The notes: generated from the letters alone by a model not told the origin. 64,000 nt of DNA from Epiperipatus broadwayi (GCA_028023455.1 JAQFVV010006473.1:62001-126000); one strand, 5' to 3'; shown: positions 35,156 through 48,059, counted from the stretch's first letter. Program-made: numbers and translations.

Positions 35156-35440
35156 CAACTATCCATGCTATTTCATACTGCTAACACACTTGATCAACAC
35201 AAGTTGAAAAGATAAATAATCACCAATATACATATTTTGTGCTAAACCAGCACTTGTCAGTTGGTCAAGAGTATCACCTCAACACACATATACAATCAAT
35301 GCTCAGTTTATATTAAGATAGTCAATCTTCATACTTTAATGGACAGATTTCATTCCACTCTACCCCACAACTCTTCAGCCATTCATTTCATTGAAAATCT
35401 GATGATGAAATGCTTAACCCCGCATTGGTTCTAACCTTCT
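35150..35440 (-). repeat. H1 repeat, first of two direct copies, abutting the PLE fragment
   Basis: CCTCAACTATCCATGCTATT, AACACACTTGATCA, ATAATCACCAATATACATAT and TATTAAGATAGTCAATCTTC recur in the same order and orientation at 35627-35830. Its join to a PLE RT fragment suggests that H1 is a PLE terminal repeat (pLTR) or a non-autonomous derivative. Confidence 0.7.
35222..35264 (-). ncRNA. Hammerhead-like motif H1, degenerate
   Basis: Minus strand: ACCAA, CTGACAA (consensus CTGANGA, one change), hairpin GTGCTGGTTTAGCAC, AAAA in place of GAAA, ending TATTGGT so that ACCAA and TTGGT pair as stem I. Two core changes make it inactive by prediction. Confidence 0.45.
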
Positions 35441-35599
35441 CACCCTACCCATGCTTACCTGACCTTTCATGTAAAGGACATAATCCATTTACATACATAT
35501 ATGAGGGATGGGCAGACTTTACAGCACTATATTTTAATATATGAATTTTTTCTACAGTACAGGCTTTTTTATACCTGCACTCCAATATGTAATATATAG

Positions 35600-35860
35600 A
35601 GAGTTTAAATTCAGACTTTCACATGATCCTCAACTATCAATATTATCTCATACTCCTAACACACTTGATCACACACATGTCAAAAAGATAAATAATCACC
35701 AATATATGTATTTTATGCTAAACTAGCACTCATCAGTTGGTCAAGATTATTATCTTGATACATATATACAATCAATGATCAGCTCATATTAAGATAGCCA
35801 ATTTTTATACATTAATTGACAGACTTCAAAGAGCTTATATTAATTTTATTATTGAAAAAC
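35600..35860 (-). repeat. H1 repeat, second direct copy
   Basis: Homologous to 35150-35440 in the same orientation, with ~150 bases of other sequence between them. The paired direct copies next to a PLE fragment look like tandem pLTRs. Confidence 0.7.
35698..35741 (-). ncRNA. Hammerhead-like motif H1 with intact CTGATGA
   Basis: Minus strand: stem I ACCAA / TTGGT (five pairs), core CTGATGA, stem II GTGCT-AGTTT-AGCAT, then AAAA instead of GAAA (one core change), stem III ATA-CA-TAT, and A just before the stem I 3' strand as the predicted cleavage base. All parts are in type I order. Confidence 0.6.
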
Positions 35861-38800
35861 CAGGTTCAAACTTTATATTTTGATTTGCTGGTATTTAAAA
35901 TTAAAGCTATAATATTTTAATTTATTGTAATTTTAACATATAATATTTTACTTAAATATTTAGGTTTATTTAATTAGAAAGAGTTTAATAAAACTAATAA
36001 TTAAAAATAGGAATTTAAAAAGCAATAGATGAATAAATGATGAATGAATAAATAAATATTACATTTACTTAACATTATTTATTTTAAAATATTTTAAAAG
36101 ATAATTTTCTAATTTATATTCTGAGACTTATTTAGATTTAAATAATGGTAAATAAATGTATTAAATATTATTTGTAATATTTGTTTTATTAAATATGTAA
36201 TGTAAATTTCAGTTATATAATATTTTGATTTTATACTGATGTTTGTCATTTTTAATAAATTATTTTTATTTGAAACCAAGAAGTGTTTTTAATTAATTAG
36301 TTCTCAAGACAAGATTTAAAGAAATTGATTTATTGTAAATTTGAATATTAATTAGGTAATTTTACTTAACAATCTTCCCTAATTATAAATAAATCAAGGA
36401 TTCAAACTAGTAAGGTAAAGTTGCAAATGGTAAAAGGTTAATCACAAATCTTGTAAAATGATCACATGATTAGTAGTATAAATATGTGAGATTGTCACAT
36501 GTTGAAGATCCTCAATTAGTTTTAAGTTTATTTTTGTTTGTAGCAGTTGAATTTTAAAAACTCCAGTAAAATTTTAAAAGTTTAATTTTTTTTAAATTTT
36601 ATTACTTTTTTAACACTAAGTATGTTAGATTGAATTAAAACTATCTTGACATAATTATCTGAACTGCAACAACAAGAGAACTAAAATAATTACATCTACT
36701 AGTATTGGTGGTAATATTATTTCATTATTACAATGTTTAGAATATTATCTTTTAAATTTTCTGCATTGGATAACTTCAAAAGTTATTATTATTACCATTA
36801 TACTGATTCAAGAACTCTTTAAATTTTAAAGTCCAATTGAATGTCTGTATTATAGTTAAAGCTACCATAAAACATTTAAATTTTTCATTGGCAAGAATTT
36901 CTTGATATTTTATGTAAAATATTTTTTCATATCAAATATTATCTAGAATTTATTTACTTTGAGTAAAAGACTTTGAATTCATTAGATAAAAACTATATTT
37001 TGATATGAATATATCTACCAGACATTTTAAAATAATTTATGAAGTCTACAAGTGAAAGAATTAAATTAATAATAATGTTATACTTCAATAAAAATGTATT
37101 TGTGCTTGCTTAAATAAAAGACATTATATTGTTAACTTATTAAAGCACAAATAAAAAAATTCACTTATTATGACTATTTCTGTTTGCTTTTCCTTTGGGA
37201 AAAATCATTTTTATCCAAGCAGGGGTAATAATAATAAAAATGAACCTGCAACAAACTATTTAATAAACATTATATAATATTTAAATGTTTTCACTTAATA
37301 AAAATAAAGGAATATAAAATCTACCTGCAAAATGCCATTTATTTATGCATTTAATTATTTTATAATGCTGCAATGTTTTAAAACCTGTGAGCTATTTCTT
37401 TCTTCAGTACATGGTCATAAATACAATATTTGAATTAAATATTTTTCTCCTGAAAATATTTGATAGTGTTGAAGTACTTATAAAATATTCACATTACTAT
37501 GATGGATTAAGTTGGAAACCTGAATTCAAATACCTGTGAACTATTTATTTAAATTTAATAAACATATATCATAATTTATATTTATGAATACTTGTTTGAA
37601 TGGTCATAAATTTATTCTATACTTGCTAGCACAATTATTTGAAATCTCATTAAGAATATACAAAAGAAATGTGTTGTATAATTCATAGTTATGGTATAAA
37701 TTTTAATATCATAGTTATATTACATGATAGATATGTTTGATGTCCACAAGATGTTGCCGACATTCCTCTTCATGTTACAATTTAATGGAGAATGATAAAA
37801 AAAAAGCAGAACTATTCTTTAATTTATTCATTTAATGATAAAATGGTTAAATTTTATTTGTATTATAATTTTATGGGAATATTATTTCCATATTGTATAT
37901 GCTCTATTTTGAAATATTGTGCGTTTTCAAATTTTAAAATAATATGTTTTTCCTTTTACATATAAATTATTTATTGATAAAGGTATATTGCTATGCTATA
38001 AGCTGAATAAGGAGATGTATGTTTCTATTATTTATTTTACAATTATTTATTGCCTAATATTAATACAAACATATTTGGCACTAATTATTGTTGTTTATCA
38101 TATTTCACATTTGTTAGCTGTAGTATTTTTGTTATAGATAATAGATTAATTCTCATTATATTTTAGAAGTGCTTATATATGCCAGTATATTTAAAGATGG
38201 TCATTATCATTATTTTGCTAGATTATTTTTTAAAAGTGGTGGTAGCATATCATAGAAATTGTGGCTTAGATTCTCCATTTTTAAGACAATTTCTATTTAA
38301 TGTTTTGACCCTGATGCACATTCTCATTAATTTTCCTGACTATGACACTGTTCTAGATCCTTTATTAGCTATTAAAAGTAGGTATACTCTTATGAGCTAT
38401 GCCATCATACTTTCATTTTGCCTTACTTTATTATTTGAAGATAAATTTTGTTCATAGTTTGTTGTGTGTTTAGTAAAGCATGTGTAATACTTTACCATGA
38501 ATTTACATCATTTTTCGTAGTTTTATCAAAGTATTGAAAAATTCTACCTCGATAGCATTCATGGTTGGCTTAAATGTGAATAATTCATTGTAAATGTGTA
38601 AGTACTATATTTGAAATTTTCTAATAAGGAGGACTAAATATGATAAATAATAAATTTAAAATTTTTAAAAGTGTATTATAGGCATAAATAGACAACATAC
38701 ATCTGTCTTATCATTTATTTATTACTGGATTATTTAAGCTATAATTACTATTGAGTATGTTAAATATTCATGAAAGGGACACTAACTAAATGAAAGTTAT

Positions 38801-40188
38801 TATCATAGTATGAATGCATTGATAAATGAGAACTTTTTGATAATTAAACAATAGAAAGTTTATTTTAATCTGTTGAATTATTTTTGTTTAATCCAATTGA
38901 ATTTTTTTATAAAACATGATGCAAATTTTTAAATCCTTCTGTCAAAATTTTGAGAAGGTAACATTGTAAAAGCCTTTGGCTTTTGAAACTCAAACATAGA
39001 ATATTTGTAATTTGGATTTTTTTTTAGAATAAATATTTGTTGTTGTTATTTAAGAAATTTCTTCCAGTCATTTGTTGACATCATTCCACTTATGTACCAG
39101 AAATCATTTTACATATTGACTAGAAATCTAAGTACTTATAAAATATTATAAATTATTTTAAGTGTATTTTCTAAAAGTACACATAAATATTGACGCCAAT
39201 GAGAATCACTTCATTGAATTATTTAAACATTATTATAATATCTAAGAAAGATGTATTTACTTAATAACGAATTGCAATTAGATTTGTCATTTTTGGATCA
39301 TAACTAATTTAATTTGCTATTTCAAATCACTGTGCCTATTTATTTTAAAATTCTGTTTATTTTAAAATCATTTTTATAAATGAAGATCATATTTATTATT
39401 TTATGATCAAATTTAATTTTACAAGAACCTAATTCATAATTATAAGATGTTTAAATAGATTTATTCTAGGATACATAGAATGGCTATTAAATCCATTACC
39501 CATTCTTAATATTTGAGTATGATTGATCTTTATCTTATTCTAAAATTAAGAGGTCATATTTATTTATATAACGTCCCCTTTTGTCTTACTTATCTTATTT
39601 ACAAAAATTTCATTAAACATTGAAAAAATCTGAAGAGGCTAAAAAAAATTATTTTTATAATTTAAATGAGATCATATTACCCTGAGAAACCCTGATTTGT
39701 TTACCAAACCATATTATTTAAATTTAGTTTTATAATGAAGAAATTACATTTAAAAGATGAATCTTAAGTGGCATAGATTTTCAAAGAACATTTTAAATTT
39801 TATAAAAATTAAATGTGTTTTATCTGACCAAAGCAATGAGATGCTTAGAAGATCTTTAAAAGATGGATTAAGGGTTGTAATTATTAAATGTATGAAGAAG
39901 AAAGAAATTTAAATGTAACCTCAATAGCATATGTTCACAATATTAAGAGTCTTTAATATCTGCTGGAGTGAGTTGAGATTTCATCTTCTCTTGATTTATT
40001 AATATTGTTGCTCCATATTTTTATAATATTATATTATTAATGCTTCCCCTGTATCTCTTCTTATTGTAGCATATGGCATTTGTTTTATAAATTCACTGAG
40101 ATTAGCTATCACATTACAATTTTAACTTATACTTTATGGAGCACAGCTGTTACCACTTTTATGATCTCTGTTTCTCTTTAGGTTGCAA
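35861..40188. other. Longest stretch without recognisable elements
   Basis: About 4.3 kb of A+T-rich DNA with no transposon motif, long (AT)n tract or inverted repeat that I could find. The only frame near 90 codons (38179-38457, plus) is hydrophobic with no recognised motif. If host regulatory or intronic sequence exists in the window, this and 20.3-22.7 kb are the best candidates. Confidence 0.5.
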
Positions 40189-40203
40189 TATATATATATA
40201 TAT
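40189..40203. repeat. (AT)n at the left edge of block C
   Basis: CAATATATATATATATAT tract ending at the TGTAACG start of block C. Confidence 0.85.
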
Positions 40204-42370
40204 TGTAACGATCTGGAGAATAACACTTAACGTGATCTGCACTACAGGGCGCCATCTAGGCATTTGAACCTAGAAAAATTTATAAAGTAGGCAGATACGT
40301 AAGTCAAAAAAAAAATTTTTTTTTTTTTAAATTTTGATTCCGGTCGTTAGCCCAAGTCACTAGCTCAGGGAGTAGCAGAGATTTAGTAATATAATATCTT
40401 ATCTAATTATATTTCAATATTAAAAAATAAATAAAATAAGCCACTGCCAGTAATTAACATACAAAAATTTATTTACGCACATATATATATAAAATTTAAC
40501 ATTATTATTTTAGTATGTTTATTTTAGATTTTAATTTGATTTTATAATTTAAATTTACATTTTAATTTTTATAATATTATAAGTTTACATTTTAATTAAG
40601 TTCGCACAGATGGATTTATGAAAGTTTGTTTTATAATGTTGAGTATAGATCGGTTACATAGATTACACGGTTAAAAACATTTCAAAGTAAACATAAACGA
40701 TCAAAATACAAAATCATTGATACCATCAATTGCATAGGGAATACAAGAAACCCAATGGTGTTCATCATAAGACACCGCATTAACACCAATAACTTAAAAG
40801 ACATCCGAATAAATACATCTTAGATACTCACCGTAAGGTAGCAGTATTTACCGAATGTCTATATATTTTGATCACCTATGAAAACCAAAAACATAATTAA
40901 CCGGTAATGAACCCATGCAAGCATCTATACCCAACTTAAATTTAATGCAATTTTATTTATGGGTGTCGAGTATGAATGGACTACATAGATTTGCATTTGA
41001 AAAGAAAATATTCAATCCTTGTTTAACCTTAGGCCAAAGGTTCGCAGTCAAACCAAACTTCAATCCATCTGATATATCGATGTGTTCAATGTAATACGAA
41101 TACGGCAGCACAATTAGGTTAAGAGAAGAAACTGCTTCTCGTCAGATAGGAATATTACATCTATCAGACAAGAAGAGCAATAAAAAAAAACTCCATCGAA
41201 AGGAACAGCGTTCTACATCTTATAATCCCTTCCATAGGCAAAACGAAAGTGTGCAGTGTATAATAGCGATTCTGCCCATAGCGAATCTCATACTACATCT
41301 ACTAATTACACCAATATATCCAATCCATTGACCTAATTCAACTACAAAACGAATAACCTAAGATTACCCTCCCCTAATATAACTTTACAAATCTATATAG
41401 CCATTCATGCCCGACTTAAGTTTAATATTTATATAACTAGTTTAATGAAAAACAGAAATCATAATAAAACTTAAAGAACAAATAAATAAATAAATGGAAA
41501 TGATTTTACAAAAGAAATACATTAAATAAAATTATAACTAATTAATAACTAACATTGGTCAGATAGGATTCTATTTGTATTATTTAAATACGGAAAGTTT
41601 TTAATTTAATGTTCATTAATTATAAAGTTCTTACGGTTTTAAACAGTTCATCTTTATCTGTTGCTTGCCATTTGAACGTGAATTCCCATGCCGTCCAAAA
41701 AAGATTGGTATTCTGTTGGCCGTTTTATTCATCCGGAGGTTTTTTACTCCAGCTGGTCCTCAATGTAGAAAACGATAGTTTATTTCTCTTTCTTCCTAGC
41801 AGAACTGAAGGGATTGAAGAGTGCATCTTTTCAATCCCTTCTCCTTCAACTCCGCACTAACACATATCTGTCCACTCGTAATAACCAACTAACTCTTTTA
41901 TTTTCAAACCTTTCCTTTTATAATAATTTTGTGGATTAACTCAACATTACATCATGATGGTGAAAACCTTTTCATTGAGGTCCGATTTCCCGATGGATTT
42001 CTTTCATTTGCTAAAAGTTTCTATTGTTTTCCTATCTGACCGATGCTTATACATTTAAATGCCCAAAGGCTAGTTTACTAATTAAAATAATCATTTCCAT
42101 TTTACAAAAGATTAATTAATTTGTTTTCAAACTTAAACATATATTTTTATCTCTAAATCTTTTCTGAAAATTTAGTTTTAAACTACTCTTTTTTTTAATA
42201 AAGTTTTATTTTAATAAATATTTATCTGTGCGATTTTATATATATGCGAGTTTAAGATAATTTTTTAATTTTCAGTTTTTAATTCTTAAAAAAAGAAATT
42301 TTTATTGGCGAACTTTTTTTTTTATGTTTACTAATAAAAAATAATGTAATGTACATATGTGCCCGTTACA
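40204..42370. mobile_element. Block C: 2.2-kb TGTAAC...GTTACA-bounded sequence in (AT)n, CpG-rich for the window
   Basis: Starts TGTAACGATCTGGAG and ends GTGCCCGTTACA, each end touching an ATATAT tract; TG...CA and TGTAAC/GTTACA ends are typical of LTRs. The motif CAGGGCGCCATCTAGG near 40245 is of a kind often seen in LTRs. It has many CpGs (CGATC, CACCG, ATCCG, CCGG), in contrast to flanking DNA, which suggests a younger insertion. No real coding frame. A solo LTR is the best reading. Confidence 0.55.
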
Positions 42371-42390
42371 ATATATATATATATATATAT
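42371..42390. repeat. (AT)n shared by blocks C and B
   Basis: About 20 bases of AT lie between GTTACA (end of C) and AGTAACGGG (start of B). Two different elements sit at the two edges of one short microsatellite. Confidence 0.9.
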
Positions 42391-43256
42391 AGTAACGGGA
42401 TGGGGGTATCGGGTGGAAGGAACATGTTGTGAACCTTGGGGTTGGCAAATCATCATCAATCCCAAGTCACTTAAATACAAAATCAAATTTATAAAGTATA
42501 TTTAAGTATAGAGATATTTAATAATAAAATGAGATCAGAAAATCTCTGTGAGCATTGAGAGATCAGCCAGCTAACTCAGAAGAGCAACTAAAACCTAATT
42601 ATAAATTCAACCAGCATTATAATAAATCAAAGTAATTATAAGTCATACTCAAAATAAAGAGAAATAATCATCCATCATCATCATTGATGGGAATAAACAA
42701 ATCAATACAATTACATCAGAATAAAATCAACAGACCCTCTTGTGGCTGGATTTGAACAATAAACAATATAAATCAATAGTCAACCTTGTGACTGGATTGG
42801 AAATGGGTCTTCTGTAGACCAGGCTAACTACTGAGCCTTTGCCACCTTGGACAATTATTTAAACATAACATAGATGCACCATTTAAGTGCTCACCCATCA
42901 AAATACATAAGAATCAAAAAAATCTAAACAATAATGCTGGGACATTTAAGACATGCTAATCATCATCAATGCTCTGGCCACTTGTATTGTCCAACTATAA
43001 ACTTAATTTCTAATAAGGCTAAACTAAAATAAAAGATAGTGCATGGGCTTTAAAGAGTATCCTCTTTTGTGCCAACCAGGATGATGATTGATCATCTCTG
43101 GCTGCTCCAAAGCACTAAATACATGTCCCCATTTATCTGTGTCTGAATCTAGCTCAGGAACACAAGCTCTATTACTGTATGTGACCAAGAGATGATAAAA
43201 ACAATTTTTAACAATTAAATACAAGTTTATTAATAACAAAAAAAAAAAGATATTTA

Positions 43257-43324
43257 AGGTCTTATAGGTTAAAGAGTCTCATGCTCTCCACTGAGTTAAC
43301 CGGGAGTTAGGTCTTATAGGTTAA
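43257..43324 (-). mobile_element. tRNA-Lys(CTT) 5'-half insertion with 16-bp target duplication
   Basis: AGGTCTTATAGGTTAA occurs at 43257-43272 and again at 43309-43324. The 36 bases between (43273-43308), read on the minus strand, are CCCGGTTAACTCAGTGG followed by AGAGCATGAGACTCT, matching the 5' half of animal tRNA-Lys up to the anticodon loop. Block A lacks the insertion at the equivalent place (near 23745). A retrocopied tRNA half is the simplest explanation. Confidence 0.75.
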
Positions 43325-45054
43325 GGGTTCTGATTTTGAAAAATATACAAATTATTTACACAACTAAAGTTATTACATTGTTTTACAATATTTCTCAATT
43401 AAATTCTATAAACACATATATATATCTGTACACAGTCATGCATTTTATAATACATGATGAAGACATTTCAATTAAACATAAAATAATTATTACATTTGTT
43501 ATTTACATAATTACTAATCATAATCCAAATTTTTACATTAATTTACAAAACTACAATTCATGTTGTTGCTATGGTTTACATATAAATATGTGCACAGGTG
43601 CATGATTTATAATATACAATTAATATAAAAAAATGAATTGACATTTAATCAAAAAAATATTAAAATTTTACATATATGAGTGTGCGTGTACACACTCACA
43701 CTGGCTCCCATCTATTTCAACTTGTTACAATAATATTATATTTTCCTAATCAATTTCATTTAGAAAACATACACGTAAATTTCACATATATATGTGAGTA
43801 TAAACAAAACATAGATATAATTAAAAATTTAATTTCAGTTTATAAGTTCTTTTTTTCCTTCAAACTAAATAAAGTCAACTTTTGTGTTTGTACTTGTTGA
43901 TTAATTATCAATGTTTTTAAATTAAAATGTTTCTCTCTTTTTTTCTTAATAAACAAAAAATAAAATCATTTTATAGAATTAAAAAAATATAAATTTCAAA
44001 ATGTCTTTCTGCCTGATTAGTTAATGCTGATGAAGTAGACAAGGTGAGAGAGGAAAAGTGAATATGTGAACTGTAGCTCTTCATGCTATGATAAGTAGAT
44101 AGTCAAGCATGGTCTAAGTACACAATGACCCATGATGTTGTGAGAAAATACCTCATTTTTAACCCTTTTCCCACCTCTTACAAGACCTCTCATCGACAGT
44201 TGACGTCACTCTAATTCCATTATTTTTAATGCTAGGATATTCGTTTGACAGTTATTGATTAGGTTTTTAAAAGTTCTGTAAGATGGTGCCCTCTTCTGAA
44301 TTATTTTACAAGTAAAAAATAAAAAAAAAACCGCATTTAAAGCTAAACAAAGAAAGAAGCTTGTCGGTGATTGGCTGTCAGCCAGCTCTCAGCTGACAAA
44401 GACATTCTGATTGGCTGGAAAGAATAAAGAAACTGCCTGATCAAAGAAAATAAAGAAAAACGCTGAGATTTTCATTTCAAATGTGATTTAAGTATTAAAA
44501 AAGTATAATTTGAGAAATTAAAATAATTTTTAATAAAATATACTAAAAAAACAAAATTATTTTTGAAAAATATTGAAGATTTTAGTAAAAATATTTAAGA
44601 TTTAGCAAAAAGAAATCTTTACTTTTCCATAACGTAAAATTGAAAAAAAGTATTTACATCAGCACTTCTTTGTTTATAAGTTTGCTTTTAAATTTTCCAA
44701 AATTGAATATTTTATAATAAATAAATAGCAATTTATTTTTGAAAGAACTTTCGTTCACTTTCATAACCTGACAAATTAATAATATACTTTTTATAAACGT
44801 ATCTGAGTTGAATTTAATATTATAGGCAAATATGTTTTAACAATAGGCTTTGTCTTCAGTTTATGAGTTGGCCAATTAAAAGCTTTGATTTTTACCTCAT
44901 ACAACCGATAATATAATTAGCGGTTAAAAGGTTAAGCACTGCCCCTTTTAAGTACCTAGACAGATCATCCACAAGAAATAGTATCCAGAAAAAAATATCA
45001 GGCACTGAGCCAGCCCTGCTCATCTCTTGTGAGTCTTAGGGGCTTTAGAAGAGG

Positions 45055-45135
45055 TCTATTCATGAGACCAAGGCCTATTCATGAGGCCTATATATACACT
45101 GCTGGACTACCCTGGGAGCTCAATATATAGGTCTA
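45055..45135 (+). promoter_or_regulatory. Possible TATA-type promoter segment in block B
   Basis: A short duplicated motif (GTCTATTCATGAG / GCCTATTCATGAG) precedes GGCCTATATATACACTGC, a TATA-box-like sequence in an unusually G+C-rich patch. LTRs carry such promoters, but its direction is opposite to the AATAAA site, so this is tentative. Confidence 0.3.
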
Positions 45136-45355
45136 GACAGTGCCGAGCATATACTTCCGAGCACCACAAACACTGCATCCACACATCCCTACTCAACTAT
45201 ACACCCACCACAAACATAAAAAGAACAAATTCATGCATCACTTTCAAAATGTAATTTTACTAAAGAAATTATTTAAAATTTCGTTATTGTATATAACTCT
45301 ACTCATCACAGCTGTATATATTTTTATCTGTTCTTCTCTGCCTTTAGACACATCA

Positions 45356-45356
<1 letters not shown>

Positions 45357-45411
<55 letters not shown>
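45357..45411. repeat. (AT)n microsatellite inside block B
   Basis: About 55 bases of AT after CATCAGC. The 114-codon frame across it (45140-45484) is a repeat artefact. Confidence 0.93.
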
Positions 45412-45416
<5 letters not shown>

Positions 45417-46222
45417 TTCATTTAGCAAGCTGGTTCTTTTGGTCCATTAGAAAATATAATCGATGTTTGTTGCAATCCAGGTAAAATCTTGATCTGTAGT
45501 TGGTCTGAGGATTGTTCCAGGCAAACAGCTGTCTTGGTTTGATAGATTTCAGGCAAGCAACCATTCTCCACATTTAAGGCTATGAATTCCAGCACAAAGA
45601 AGTGGGTCATTTTCTCCATGTAAATTCAAACTCCTGAGAAGGAAATATTAGCAGCCTCTGAATCTAATGTCCTGCATTCAGCTATATCAATTCATGGTAG
45701 GTAGACTGCCAACTCTATAGTCAGCTAAAACCAACTGCTGCAAACTCCATCAAGTTGCAACAAAATATTGCCACCAACTCTGCAGCTGACCGTTCTTACA
45801 AAAATTATTATTCAAAACTAGAGCTAATCCTGTTATCAGCCCTTTTATAGAATCATCTAAGGTGTTACAACACCTTGATTAAAAAACAGAGTTTTTATTT
45901 TTATCTCTCTAATCCTTTGGAATCTATATACATGTTTTCACTTGGACAATAAAAATTTACAAATTAATTAAAGATTTCAAAAATAGATATTTTTTTAAAA
46001 ATTGACAAAAAAAAAACATCCTTACATTTAAATTTCAAAATCAGAATTACAAATAATATTTATCAGACCTTTTAAATATATTTAATTTTACAATAAAAAT
46101 ATTACTTTAAGCCCAGAATTATTTAACCCTTTATTTACTATTTATTTTTTTTATTTCAATGAATGTAGAAAATATCTACTATAATTTTTGTCAATGTTTA
46201 TTTCTAGTTTTCCTTTCAACTT

Positions 46223-46223
<1 letters not shown>

Positions 46224-46289
<66 letters not shown>
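46224..46289. repeat. (TA)n tracts near the right end of block B
   Basis: Two TA tracts separated by ATATAGTGTGTG. The equivalent tract in block A is where the hammerhead-bearing insert lies. Confidence 0.85.
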
Positions 46290-46296
<7 letters not shown>

Positions 46297-46370
46297 CACA
46301 CTATATTATTATGGATGTACCATGTAACCCAACTGGTTACAATATATATATATAGTAAAGTTCCAATTTA

Positions 46371-46648
46371 AATACACACGTAAACTATAAGATATATAAA
46401 TATTATTTCTATATTAAATAGACAATCACCGTCTTAACAAATGATAAATTTTATACTCAAGAACTTTTGAAGGTCTAAACCTTCATTTTCAAGGTCTAAA
46501 CCTTCATTTTCATTTCCAGATACTTCTTGAACATGAAGGCTTAGACCTTTAAAAGTGTTTGAGGATAAAATTTATCATTTGTTAAGATGGTGATTGTCTA
46601 TTTAATATAAAAATAGTATTTATATATCTTATAGTTTACCTGTGTATT
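46371..46648. mobile_element. Fold-back element with ~115-bp arms
   Basis: The left arm begins AATACACACGTAAACTATAA and the right arm ends TTATAGTTTACCTGTGTATT. Further matching blocks are TAGACAATCACC / GGTGATTGTCTA and ACAAATGATAAATTTTAT / ATAAAATTTATCATTTGT. The centre has a 22-bp direct duplication around AAGGTCTAAACCTTCA. It sits 30 bases from the end of block B. No coding sequence. Confidence 0.88.
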
Positions 46649-47094
46649 AGCACAAATATAGATTTAATAGTTGAACATTAAATAAAAATACAATTGAAAA
46701 ATAATGAAATATTCTTAGTATTTTAGATTTTATAAATAGATAAAATATGTAGTCCTTTTTTTTTTTGATTATAAATATCATTGTATTAGATTCAAATAAT
46801 TTCAGGTACACTTATAAAAAGGCCATTATAACTTAAACAATATTCAATGTACTCTGATTACTTGCATTTTTTTACTATTGAAATACTTTTTTGAGTAAAA
46901 TTTAAATTCCCAGAGAGAGAAAAAAAGTCCATTGCTTATAATGTTTGTTGAGCATTGGCATTTTGATTATTATTTTACTTTTTGAAATAGTAAAAAAAAT
47001 TATAGTAAAATGAAGTACTTTGAAATGGGCAAGAATGCTTAATAATTCTTAGTCTGTAATATATTAAATATCTGTATTAAAAAATGTTTACAAA

Positions 47095-47196
47095 GCATTG
47101 GTGGTTGAGAGGTCAGCAACAGCTGCTTTATAAGCAGTTGTCCTGGGTTAATGGGTTCACTTCCTGGCTGATGCTATGACACATGAGAAAAAAAAA
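47095..47196 (+). mobile_element. tRNA-like SINE (family S2) with A tail
   Basis: GCATTGGTGGTTGAGAGGTC to GGCTGATGC, then TATGACACATGAG and an A-run. Same orientation and tail as the copies at 10605 and 26910, and closest to the 10605 copy (both AGCTGCTTTA / AAGCAGTTGTCCTGGGTTA). Confidence 0.87.
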
Positions 47197-48059
47197 TATT
47201 AGTAAAAATTAGTTATCAAATTTAAGAATGTGTGAGCATTTATGTAGTTGATGAAGTGTTTTTTTCAAACTTATTTGTATTCTGTTACTATTTACTTTGT
47301 GAATTTTGTTTTTGTTTGCTATACCATTCTTAAGAAAATAATTCTTGTATTATAAATGTTTACTTATTTGAAATATAGGTAGTTGCTTTGTTGTTTATGG
47401 AAGTCTCCATTTCTTCTGGAATATTATGGTACATATTTATTAATCATATGACAGATCAGAGTTTGTAATGAAGTTACTTGTTATGGTTAGTATTTTCAAT
47501 TAGTAATATTTTTTTTGGTAGCATGTAAGATAATATATATATATTTTCTATATACCTAAAATTTTTGCTGTAATGTCTATCTGAGTTATATGAATTTTTA
47601 TATTTAGGAATTATTGTTTATTAAATTTTTAATTAGAATATTAAAACAATTGGGCAAGATCCAGCATATTGTTTAATAAGAATGTTTGCTGGCATAATTG
47701 GCTGATCACAATAATTTTGACTATTTCAAATAGAAACTGTTATAAATGTTACCCATAATCACACTAATCTCATTTATTATTATTCTAATTATATCCCCTA
47801 TCCCAACATATATATTTGTATGCATGTGTTTTTGTTTGCATTGAAACAATTGAAGACCATTAAGTATTTATTAAAATCTAATCATTTCTTCATGCTTTTA
47901 GAATTCAATTCAATCTAAGATGTACTAAATAAATGAAAGAATGCAATTATAATATTATTAAAAAAATGACAAAAAAGAAGTTATACATATATTAATTTTT
48001 TTGCAGTTCTATACAAGTTTTTACCAAGATAATTATAATTTGGGATTTTAACTAATCTA

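Larger units (their letters stand above)
42391..46341. mobile_element. Block B: second copy of the block A family, internally rearranged
   Basis: Starts AGTAACGGGATGGGGG and ends CCCAACTGGTTACA like block A, with AT tracts on both sides. Homology to A is clear at 42540-43680, and in two internal blocks whose order is swapped: 44150-44950 matches A 25340-26280, whereas 45440-46090 matches A 24500-25330. Minus-strand AATAAA at 43226-43231. It carries a tRNA-Lys half insertion at 43257-43324, and an (AT)n tract at 45357-45411 not seen in A. No surviving coding frame. Confidence 0.6.

Noticed and set aside
35396-35412. CTGATGATGAAATG as a hammerhead core
   Set aside because: There is no room for stem II between CTGATGA and GAAA; it is a conserved repeat end, not a ribozyme.
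38179-38457. 92-codon hydrophobic frame that could be a small membrane protein
   Set aside because: No recognisable family, no coding-like composition and no supporting context; compatible with chance.
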